Shown here: piece after piece, positions 57,666 to 64,000 of the stretch
Layout: each line of letters opens with the position of its first letter
Position numbering within the stretch: position 1 is the stretch's first letter
Assembly (NCBI GenBank): GCA_964641415.1
Contig: CAZXMW010000005.1
Coordinates: 62,001 to 126,000 of the forward strand
Source of the DNA: JAHECW01 sp964641415
Lineage (GTDB): Bacteria > Acidobacteriota > Thermoanaerobaculia > Thermoanaerobaculales > Sulfomarinibacteraceae
DNA length: 64,000 nucleotides
Direction: 5' to 3'
Notes under the pieces: model-generated
The model's database searches: none
What the model saw: only the letters and a program-made list of their open reading frames with translations
What the model was told of the DNA's origin: nothing
Position numbers and translations under genes: made by a program

Positions 57666-58037
57666 ATGTCTGAGGTCAGCGTCATGACGGTGGACGACTC
57701 CGCCGCGATCTTGACCATCATCGCCGCCTACCTCGAGGACTCCGAGTTCAAGGTCGTTGCGTCGGAGCGGGACGGCCGGCGGGCCGTGGAGCGATTCCAG
57801 GACATGCGGCCCGATGTCGTGCTGCTCGATCTCATCATGCCCGGCCAGTCCGGGGTCGAGACCCTGGCCCGAATTCTCGACATCGACCCGTCGGCCTGTG
57901 TCGTGATGATCAGCTCGCTCGGCACCGAGGATGCGGTGCACGAGTGCCTCACGACAGGCGCCACGAGCTTTCTCCAGAAGCCGTTCACGCGTGACGACTT
58001 CATCGCCTTCATGCGCGGACTCGATCTGGCGTCGTGA
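57666..58037 (+). CDS. CheY-like response regulator (single receiver domain)
   Basis: A 123-residue receiver. The acidic pocket is Asp10-Asp11 (MTVDDSAA), the phosphoacceptor is Asp55 in VLLDLIMPG, Ser/Thr switch in VVMISSLG and the conserved Lys in FLQKPF. No output domain, so it signals by protein binding. MSEVSVMTVDD from ATG 57666 matches CheY starts; ATG 57588 adds a non-conserved extension. First gene of a four-gene operon. Confidence 0.9.
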   Translation: MSEVSVMTVDDSAAILTIIAAYLEDSEFKVVASERDGRRAVERFQDMRPDVVLLDLIMPGQSGVETLARILDIDPSACVVMISSLGTEDAVHECLTTGATSFLQKPFTRDDFIAFMRGLDLAS

Positions 58038-58047
58038 GGAGGAGCTA

Positions 58048-58911
58048 ATGGCCAACATGTTTTTCGGTCAGTACCTTCTCGCCAAGGGCGCCATTGACCG
58101 GGCGGCGCTGCTCGACGCCCTCGACCGGCAGCGACGTTCCAACCTCAGCCTGCCCGAGCTCGCCGTTGTCGAAGGTCTGATGGATGCCGGCCGGTCGGAG
58201 GCGGTAACGGCGGCGTTTCGGATGTCGGATCGGCCGATGGAGGCGATTCTCATCGACACCGGCGGACTGGCCCCTGAGCAGGTCGAGCGGCTCAAGAACA
58301 AGCAGCGATCGAGCTGGCTGCGGATCGGCGCCGCGCTGGTCGAGGGCGGCCACCTGAGCGACGAGGACATCGCGCGTCACCTGGAGGATTACCGCTCGCT
58401 GGAGAGCTCGGTCGACCGCCGGATCAGCGAGGCTCTCCGGCACCTGCCCGATTCGAAGGCGGTGACCGCCTGCGTCGAGCTGTCGGTGTTCCACTTCTCG
58501 CGGGTCTCCGGACGACCCGCCAAGCTCGAGTCGGTCAGCGTCGCGGAGGCGGCGCCGGAGGTCGGACGCCGGAGGTTCTCGCAGCGCATCTCAGGCGACG
58601 GTGAGTACACCATCGCCGTCGATCTGCCGCCCGAGCTGGTGACGTCGGTCGCCCGGGGCATGTTGGATCTGGAGATCGAGCCCGGGAGCGAGACCGAGGC
58701 CGACGCGGCGTGCGAGGTCCTCAACTTGATTGGCGGCAACGCGTGCACGCGGATCGAGCAGCTCGGCCGGCTGATGCGACCCGATCCGCCGATCGCCGAA
58801 GGGGGCGCCGGGCAGCTGATCGATCGTGGGCAGGGTGTCCGGGCGGTCGTGATTTCGGCGGACGTCGAGTTCGAGGTCAGAGTGTTCAGCGGGGAGGGCG
58901 ACACGCCGTGA
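58048..58911 (+). CDS. MshEN/GspE-N-like repeats fused to a CheX-type domain
   Basis: A 287-residue protein. Two N-terminal helical repeats read FGQYLLAKGAIDRAALLDALDRQRR (about 6-30) and IGAALVEGGHLSDEDIARHLEDYRS (about 92-116), like the GspE/MshE N-terminal domains that can bind c-di-GMP. The C-terminal half (about 150-285) is CheX-like, with the phosphatase consensus E-x2-N-x3-G-N in EVLNLIGGN. I infer a phospho-CheY phosphatase with an added sensory or docking domain. GGAGGAG precedes ATG 58048; ten bases after the CheY gene. Confidence 0.72.
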   Translation: MANMFFGQYLLAKGAIDRAALLDALDRQRRSNLSLPELAVVEGLMDAGRSEAVTAAFRMSDRPMEAILIDTGGLAPEQVERLKNKQRSSWLRIGAALVEGGHLSDEDIARHLEDYRSLESSVDRRISEALRHLPDSKAVTACVELSVFHFSRVSGRPAKLESVSVAEAAPEVGRRRFSQRISGDGEYTIAVDLPPELVTSVARGMLDLEIEPGSETEADAACEVLNLIGGNACTRIEQLGRLMRPDPPIAEGGAGQLIDRGQGVRAVVISADVEFEVRVFSGEGDTP

Positions 58912-58978
58912 GAACCGCGAACCGGCTCCGCGCCGCCGCGCCGTCGGGCGCCGTCCGGCGCCCGCATGGAGGCAGCCG

Positions 58979-61087
58979 GTGAAGCGTGACCTCGCCTACG
59001 TCGTGCACTCCGACCGGGTGATCGCCCAGCGGGTCAGCCAGGCGCTGCGCGATGCCGACTTCGAGGTCTCGAGCATGACCAGCGTCGATGACGCGGAGGG
59101 CGTGATTCGTGAGCGGCAGTTCGACCTTCCCGACGCGATTCTGACTCCGTTGCGCGACATGGAGAGCGGCGATTCGATCCTGATCCGCCTGCTCGAGTCC
59201 AATCCCCTGATGGAGCAGATTCCGCTCGTCGTGATCGCCAACGCCGGCGCCGAGGAACGTCGCCGTGCCCTTCGGCTCGGATTGCTCGGCGTGGTCGCGC
59301 CGCCATACGATGATGAAGAGGTCACGCTGACCACCAAGCTGGCGATCGACAAGCACCGTCACGACCAAGCGCTGTTCGGCGCCATGTCCCAGCTTTCGGT
59401 CGCAGACCTGCTGCAGACCGCGGAGGTCGGTCGGCGGAGCGGCTCGGTGGCCTTCCAGCACGACAACGACACCGGGAGGATCTGGCTCGACGAGGGTCGG
59501 GTCATCGGCGCGGAGATCCAGGGCGGCCTCGAGGGCGTCGATGCAGTGTATGAGATCGCGACCTGGGAGACCGGCACCTTCGAGGCGAGCTTCGGCTCGG
59601 TGAAGGTCGATCCGAGCTTCTCCATGTCACCCTCGGAGCTCCTGCTCGAGGCCATGCGGAGGCTCGACGAGAGGCGGGCCGCATCGCAGGACGACTCGAT
59701 GGAGGCGGTGTGGGCCGAGACCCTCGATACCGCGCTCATCATTCTCAACACGGTGGCGGCCTACGCCGCCAACCACATGGAGATCCAGCTCGTGCTCCAG
59801 CGGCTCGCCGCCATCCGCGGCGGTCTCAACCGGGGATCGGAACGGCTCGACGGGTTTCGGTTCGGTGAAGCTGGCGAGGTCACGCTCGAACCGGGTTGGC
59901 GGCCGCCGGGGCCTCCGGAGGATGTCGCCGGTTTCGTCAGCACCTGGGTCGTCCGCTTCTTTTTGCTGATGGAGGAGGCCCTGGCCTGGCGGTTCACCCG
60001 TTCGCGTCTCGCGGCTCTGGTGGCGCCGTGGCGGCGCCGGCTGGACCGGCTCGGGTTCATCGGCTTCAGCGATGACGGTGCCGACGATGCCGGCGTCGAT
60101 CCCGGCGAGCGCAGACCGCGACAGCCTGTGGTGCGGGGAAGCCTCCCCGAGGGATGCCTTGTGCTCGACGGTGAGCTTCGGGTCGAGACCTACGCTCCTT
60201 TCGGCCTCAGGGTCAACCACCTGGATGCCGAGACCGTGACAGGCCGGCTGTTTCTCGGGCTGCTGACCGAGGAAACCTCGGCCATGGCCGAGGTCATGCT
60301 CAAGTCTCTGGCCCGCATGCCGGCCGAGGATCGAAGCTCGGCGAGCACCGAGTTCGAGACCTCGTCGGGACATCGTCAGGGCGTGTGGCGGATCAACCTC
60401 GTCCGCCGAGTCGCGGACGGCGGTTTCATCGTGACGCTGGCGCGGCAGCGGCTTCTCAGCGAGAGCCTGGCGCCGGAAGTTCTCCGGGAGCCCCTGAGCG
60501 GCGCGCTGCGCGACGCCGGCGGCGGCCGGGTGGTGCTCGGCAACGAGGACTTCCTCGACGCGTTCGAAAGCGTGTTGACCAAGCACATGGGTTTCCGCCA
60601 CCACGAGCTGCTCCGCGAGCTCGGTCGAAAGTGGGGCTTGCGCCATGCGTTCCGGCTCGAGCAGCACGTTCAGCGCCAGTATCACCGGACCCTGCGCGAG
60701 ATGGAGACCCAGATGGCCCTCGAGCTGCTGTCGTCGTCTCTGGGGGTGCTCGGTCTGGGACGCTTCGACGCTGACCTGAGTCGGCGCGATGCGGGGATCA
60801 TCGTCATCGTCCACCACGACAGCCCGTTTCCCGGCCGTTTCGTCGCAGTGTCCGGCGGTGCGTGCCCGATTCTGTCCGGGTTCCACTCGGCAGTCCTGAC
60901 CTACCTGTCGGGACGCCGCCTGGCGGCACGCGAGCTGCGGTGCGCTGCCGATCCCGGCCACGCCTGCGTGTTTCTCGTCGCCACCGAGGAGCGAGTGTCC
61001 AAGCTCATGGTCGCGCTGCCCGGTACCCCGGACCACGAGCTGGTCCATGACATCCTCGGCGACAGCTGCGAGCAGAGGTCGTCGTGA
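58979..61087 (+). CDS. Multidomain sensor: pseudo-receiver, DUF4388 (PATAN), PAS-like and V4R domains
   Basis: A 702-residue soluble protein. Residues about 5-118 have receiver topology but the phosphorylation residues are lost (HSD instead of DDD, LTPLRD at the acceptor site, no Lys), so it is a pseudo-receiver. About 130-235 resembles DUF4388/PATAN (QLSVADLLQTAEVGRRSGSVAFQ, GRIWLDEGRVIGAEIQG), a domain common in gliding/chemosensory regulators. About 390-495 is PAS-like, and about 510-695 resembles V4R (LRELGRKWGLR, ELRCAADPGHACVFL), often a ligand or metal sensor. GTG 58979; overlaps the next gene. No kinase or effector domain is present. Confidence 0.68.
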   Translation: MKRDLAYVVHSDRVIAQRVSQALRDADFEVSSMTSVDDAEGVIRERQFDLPDAILTPLRDMESGDSILIRLLESNPLMEQIPLVVIANAGAEERRRALRLGLLGVVAPPYDDEEVTLTTKLAIDKHRHDQALFGAMSQLSVADLLQTAEVGRRSGSVAFQHDNDTGRIWLDEGRVIGAEIQGGLEGVDAVYEIATWETGTFEASFGSVKVDPSFSMSPSELLLEAMRRLDERRAASQDDSMEAVWAETLDTALIILNTVAAYAANHMEIQLVLQRLAAIRGGLNRGSERLDGFRFGEAGEVTLEPGWRPPGPPEDVAGFVSTWVVRFFLLMEEALAWRFTRSRLAALVAPWRRRLDRLGFIGFSDDGADDAGVDPGERRPRQPVVRGSLPEGCLVLDGELRVETYAPFGLRVNHLDAETVTGRLFLGLLTEETSAMAEVMLKSLARMPAEDRSSASTEFETSSGHRQGVWRINLVRRVADGGFIVTLARQRLLSESLAPEVLREPLSGALRDAGGGRVVLGNEDFLDAFESVLTKHMGFRHHELLRELGRKWGLRHAFRLEQHVQRQYHRTLREMETQMALELLSSSLGVLGLGRFDADLSRRDAGIIVIVHHDSPFPGRFVAVSGGACPILSGFHSAVLTYLSGRRLAARELRCAADPGHACVFLVATEERVSKLMVALPGTPDHELVHDILGDSCEQRSS

Positions 61088-61302
61088 CCGGGTTCCCGAA
61101 CGAGGACAGCATCGCCGAGAAGCTCGAGCACACCAGGTGGGACTACTCCCAAGGGGACGATCGGCGTTTTCTGCTCGACCCCATCGGCAAGTTCTTCAAC
61201 ACCATTCGCTGGGACGGTGTCGAACCCGGCAGGGTCGTCGTCCGCTCGAGCTCGAACCCGGACGCCGGCACCGACGGGCCGCCCGAATCGGAGATCTCTT
61301 GA
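61084..61302 (+). CDS. Small hypothetical protein of the signalling operon
   Basis: A 72-residue hydrophilic protein, no motif recognised (FPNEDSIAEKLEHTRWDYSQ... DPIGKFFNTIRWDG). GTG 61084 overlaps the sensor gene's stop (GTGA), the same coupling seen through this operon, which is the main evidence that it is real. Its end runs into copy 5 of the AT-rich repeat. Confidence 0.55.
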   Translation: MTGFPNEDSIAEKLEHTRWDYSQGDDRRFLLDPIGKFFNTIRWDGVEPGRVVVRSSSNPDAGTDGPPESEIS

Positions 61303-61376
61303 TTCATCATTTTCAATTCTCAAGTCGTGATGCAGATTTTCAGGGTCATTGACAATCGAGAGTTGAGAATGATGAA
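61303..61376. repeat. AT-rich dispersed repeat, copy 5
   Basis: Partial inverted repeat: TTCATCATTTTCAATTCTCAA (61303-61323) facing TTGAGAATGATGAA (61364-61377), a match once a 7-base insert is removed, with the same GAGAGTTGAGAAT word as copy 2. It lies between convergent operons and runs into the 3' end of cheX. Confidence 0.6.
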
Positions 61377-61825
61377 CTGACCGTGTGCTCGATCAGGGTC
61401 AGGACGAAGGGCGCCCCGTCGAGGGAGAAGCCGAAATCGTGGCTGGACCGAACGTCGGTGGTGGACACCGTGTAGTCGGTTCCGTCGACGAGCGTCGGGA
61501 GTGAGATCGAGTTCGCTCCGGGCAGCAGAGACTTCAAGTTGCCGGCGATGATGTTCGTCAGCTCGCCGAGCACGTCGCGTTCGTCGGCCACCTCGAGGCG
61601 GTCCGGGTCACGATCGAACATCACGGCCGCCGCGCGCCGAACCAGGTCGCGACCAGCGACCATCCGGACGCCGAACGAGAGATCGCCGCTGATGTGGACT
61701 GCCGCGGTCATCAGCGGCGGCGGGATCGAAGCGGCGTGCCCGGGCTCCAAATCGAGATCGAGGCCGAGCTGGGTCGACCATACGGACCGGACGATTTCTC
61801 GGATCTGTGCCTCGTCAGGGGTCAT
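61346..61825 (-). CDS. cheX: CheX-type CheY-P phosphatase
   Basis: A 159-residue CheX-family protein with the phosphatase consensus E-x2-N-x3-G-N in ELTNIIAGN (about 94-102) and the flanking MTAAVHISGDLSFGVRM and LPTLVDGTDY strands. It dephosphorylates CheY to end signalling. ATG 61825 overlaps the cheR stop by four bases. The last ten residues (SSSFSTLDCQ) are encoded by the AT-rich repeat, so the natural C-terminus may have been altered. Confidence 0.82.
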   Translation of the reverse strand: MTPDEAQIREIVRSVWSTQLGLDLDLEPGHAASIPPPLMTAAVHISGDLSFGVRMVAGRDLVRRAAAVMFDRDPDRLEVADERDVLGELTNIIAGNLKSLLPGANSISLPTLVDGTDYTVSTTDVRSSHDFGFSLDGAPFVLTLIEHTVSSSFSTLDCQ

Positions 61826-62691
61826 GGCGTTCTCCGGTGGGCGGCTCGGTAGAACACGGCGCGTCCGATCCTCACGCGCTCGAAGCGATCGTCGAGATTG
61901 AGCGTCGTCTCGGCGGTGCCGAGCATCATCAGACCGCCCGGCCGGAGCTGTCGGAGAGCCTGGTCGAGCACCCGGCGCTTGGTCTCCAGGTCGAAGTAGA
62001 TCAGCACGTTGCGCATGCACAGCAGATCCACCGGTGGCAGGGTGCGAGCCTCGCTGGCGAGATTGTCTCGGAAGAAGGCTACCATGGAGCGGACCTCGTC
62101 CTTGAGCTGCCACACGGCGCCCTGCTGGGTGAAGTACTTGACGAGCATCGATGCCGGCAGGCCCCGGTTGATCTCGACCTGGGTGAACGAGGCCTGCCGA
62201 GACCGCTCGAGCATGCTCTCGGAGACGTCGCTTGCCAGCAACCTGAAATTCCAGGTCGCGATTTCGGGAAACGACTCACGGACCAACATGGCGATGCTGT
62301 AGGGCTCCTGGCCGCTCGAACAACCTGCCGACCAGATGACCAGGGACCGCGAAGAGCTCCTGCGCTGCGCCATGAGCTCCGGAATGACCTCCTGCCGGAG
62401 CGCCTCGAAGGGGAAGTGATCCCGGAAGAACGAGGTTTCGGTCGTGACCACGGCTTCGACTGCCGATCGGTGGCTGTCGCCGTAGGGACGAGATCGGAGG
62501 AAGCGGATGTAGGCCGGTACCGAGTTGAAGCCCTCTTGGCGGGCGAGCGGCATCAGCCTGGCGTTGACCAGGTAGACCTTCGATTTGTCCAGGGAGATCG
62601 CGGTGCGGTCGCGGACCAGCTCACGGACATAGTCGAACTCAGGCCCGGAGACCGGCTCCGGCAGGATCATTTCGGGATTGTTCCGGCTCAC
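61822..62691 (-). CDS. cheR: Chemoreceptor glutamate methyltransferase CheR
   Basis: A 289-residue SAM-dependent methyltransferase. N-terminal helical domain (FDYVRELVRDRTAISL..K.YLV..RL), then VVTTETSFFRD.FPFEAL, the SAM-binding segment VIWSAGCSSGQEPYSIAM, LLASDVSESML and DLLCMRNVLIYFD. It methylates chemoreceptors for adaptation. Start overlaps cheB stop, end overlaps cheX start (both ATGA), so cheB-cheR-cheX are tightly coupled. Confidence 0.94.
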   Translation of the reverse strand: MSRNNPEMILPEPVSGPEFDYVRELVRDRTAISLDKSKVYLVNARLMPLARQEGFNSVPAYIRFLRSRPYGDSHRSAVEAVVTTETSFFRDHFPFEALRQEVIPELMAQRRSSSRSLVIWSAGCSSGQEPYSIAMLVRESFPEIATWNFRLLASDVSESMLERSRQASFTQVEINRGLPASMLVKYFTQQGAVWQLKDEVRSMVAFFRDNLASEARTLPPVDLLCMRNVLIYFDLETKRRVLDQALRQLRPGGLMMLGTAETTLNLDDRFERVRIGRAVFYRAAHRRTP

Positions 62692-63746
62692 GCGCCGAAC
62701 CCCACCCTGCGGACGATCTCGGCGCCGATCTCATCGCAGGGGAGAATCGCGTCGGCGAGACCGCCGTTGGCGACGTGGCCGGGCATGCCCCAGACCACGC
62801 TGGTCTTCTGGTTTTGAACCACGATTCGTCCGCCGGCGGCTGCGATCGCCTGGCAGCCCGCGAACCCGTCCTGGCCCATGCCCGTGAGGACGACGCCGAG
62901 GGCGGCAGAGCTGAAGCACTCGGCCACCGACCGAAACAGGACGTCAGCGGACGGGCGACAGGAGTTCACCAGCGGGCCGCTGTCGGTGGAAACCCGAACC
63001 CGGCCACCGTCCCGTCGGACCTTGATGTGCAGGTCGCCGGGGGCGATCCAGGCGCTGCCCGGGACCAGCTCCGCACCGTCGAAGGCCTCCTTGACGGTCA
63101 TCGCGCTGCGACCGTCCAGGCGATCGGCGAGAAAGGCGGTGAAGTTCTTGGGCATGTGCTGGACGATGACCATGGGCGCCAGAAACCCGGCCGGCACAAC
63201 CGCCAGGATGTCGGCCAGCGCGTTCGGCCCGCCGGTCGACGCACCGATGGCGACCACGCCGACCGGCTTGACCCGGTCGATGCCGCCGCGGGTCGCCGGT
63301 CGCCTTGTCGGTTGTTTTGGAGCCGCCTCGGGGCCCCGCCTGAGGTAGAGAGCCCGGATCTTCGGAATCAGTTGATCGCGGACGTGGTCGCGGGCATCCT
63401 CCGGAGTCGCCGATCGGGTGGCCTTGGTGACGTAGTCAGCGGCTCCGAGAAAGAGGGCGTCGACGGTGACCCGGGCGCCCCGCTGGGTCAGGTTGCTGAC
63501 CATGATGACATCGACCGTCAGATGCTCGGCACGGATCCGCCGGAGGGTCTCGATACCGTCGAGCTCGGGCATGTCGATGTCGAGCGTCACCAGGTCGGGC
63601 TTCAGGCGCTCGATCTTGGTCAGCGCGATCAGACCGTTGGGCGCGGTCCCGACGACCTCGAGGTCGGCCTCCTGGTTCAAGACCTCCGAAATGATCCGTC
63701 GCGCGACCACCGAGTCGTCGACCACGAGGATGCGGATCGGCGACAC
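62688..63746 (-). CDS. cheB: Chemotaxis response regulator methylesterase/glutaminase CheB
   Basis: A 352-residue two-domain protein: receiver (ILVVDDS, phosphoacceptor Asp56 in VTLDIDMPELDG) and a C-terminal methylesterase with the catalytic Ser in AIGASTGGP, His in IVQHMPKNF and Asp in LTGMGQDG. It removes methyl groups added by CheR. Ten bases after the cheY-like gene. The linker (about 125-160) is rich in R/P/A. Confidence 0.95.
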   Translation of the reverse strand: MSPIRILVVDDSVVARRIISEVLNQEADLEVVGTAPNGLIALTKIERLKPDLVTLDIDMPELDGIETLRRIRAEHLTVDVIMVSNLTQRGARVTVDALFLGAADYVTKATRSATPEDARDHVRDQLIPKIRALYLRRGPEAAPKQPTRRPATRGGIDRVKPVGVVAIGASTGGPNALADILAVVPAGFLAPMVIVQHMPKNFTAFLADRLDGRSAMTVKEAFDGAELVPGSAWIAPGDLHIKVRRDGGRVRVSTDSGPLVNSCRPSADVLFRSVAECFSSAALGVVLTGMGQDGFAGCQAIAAAGGRIVVQNQKTSVVWGMPGHVANGGLADAILPCDEIGAEIVRRVGFGA

Positions 63747-63756
63747 CTCGGCCTCG

Positions 63757-64000
63757 TCAGACCTGCTTGGCGTGAGCCGGCACGCCGAGGATGACCAGCT
63801 TGTCGACCAGCATGTCGCGGTCGAACGGTTTCATGATGTACTCGTCGGCCCCCGCCTCGAGGGCCTGAGCAACCCGCAGGAGCTCGGTTTCCGTGGTCAC
63901 CATGAGGAGCTTGATGGCGTCGGAACCGAGCGTCCGCCGGACCTCGGTGACCACCTCGAGCCCGCTCATCCCGGGCAGGTTCCAGTCGACCAGGGCGAGG
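63757..64000 (-). CDS. CheY-like receiver, 5' end cut by window edge
   Basis: About 81 residues of a receiver domain remain: the phosphoacceptor Asp in LALVDWNLPGM, the Thr in LLMVTTETE, and Lys in YIMKPFDRD. The upstream part (acidic pocket) lies beyond the window. Probably the first or an internal gene of the cheYBRX operon. Whether it is a stand-alone CheY or the tail of a larger protein cannot be seen. Confidence 0.88.
   Translation of the reverse strand, partial: LALVDWNLPGMSGLEVVTEVRRTLGSDAIKLLMVTTETELLRVAQALEAGADEYIMKPFDRDMLVDKLVILGVPAHAKQV

Overview
The window is one GC-rich, densely packed bacterial chromosome segment with no rRNA, tRNA, CRISPR array, phage or transposase gene that I could recognise. 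Gene content points to an aerobic, outer-membrane-bearing bacterium, and the mix suggests Acidobacteriota (Thermoanaerobaculia-like); this is inference, not a phylogeny. The mix is alternative complex III, an OmpA-type lipoprotein, many lipoproteins and Tat substrates, CheX and DUF4388 proteins, AT-rich 'ATTCAAAATTC' intergenic repeats and hexanucleotide repeats. Both window edges cut genes: dnaK on the left and a CheY-like receiver on the right.

Layout. 0-5 kb: dnaK (partial), an HspR-like MerR repressor and a sigma-70 factor (stress control), then a minus-strand pair with an RDD membrane protein. 5-13.5 kb: hpt, yqeB, a patatin-like phospholipase, a zinc-finger/NodB polysaccharide deacetylase, pgsA, a Lon-like protease and an M23 peptidase (nucleotide salvage, envelope and proteolysis). 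13.7-18 kb: secA-guaB operon. 18-24 kb: class D-like sortase, gmd, formiminotransferase-cyclodeaminase, a MauE/thioredoxin-like membrane fusion, an OmpA lipoprotein and a LOG-family protein. 24.4-24.8 kb: a 370-base hexanucleotide satellite, then an OPT transporter. 27-33 kb: minus-strand secreted beta-repeat proteins, a TPR protein, a Trp-rich secreted protein and a Tat-exported glycosylasparaginase-type hydrolase. 33-38 kb: lipoprotein-type isoaspartyl methyltransferase, purF and a HAL2-like phosphatase. 38-44 kb: two convergent sulfatase-superfamily lipoproteins, DUF6599 and DUF362 proteins. 44-49 kb: vapBC, a trans-sulfuration enzyme, glgA and threonine aldolase. 49-57 kb: actABCDEF. 57-64 kb: a signalling operon (CheY, an MshEN-CheX fusion, a pseudo-receiver/DUF4388/V4R protein) convergent with cheY-cheB-cheR-cheX.

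How the genes work together. ActA-F form the quinol-oxidising complex that replaces cytochrome bc1; no terminal oxidase lies next to it. The two convergent signalling operons share CheX domains and probably belong to one non-standard chemosensory pathway whose CheA and MCP lie outside the window. The exported hydrolase and the divergent exported PCMT may both act on damaged aspartyl residues outside the cytoplasm.

Best candidates for something undescribed: the DUF4388/V4R chemosensory module (57.6-63.9 kb), the exported isoaspartate pair (32.0-34.1 kb), the family of AT-rich dispersed repeats, and the sulfatase-like pair with Thr at the formylglycine position. All functional assignments come from reading motifs by eye; no database search was run.
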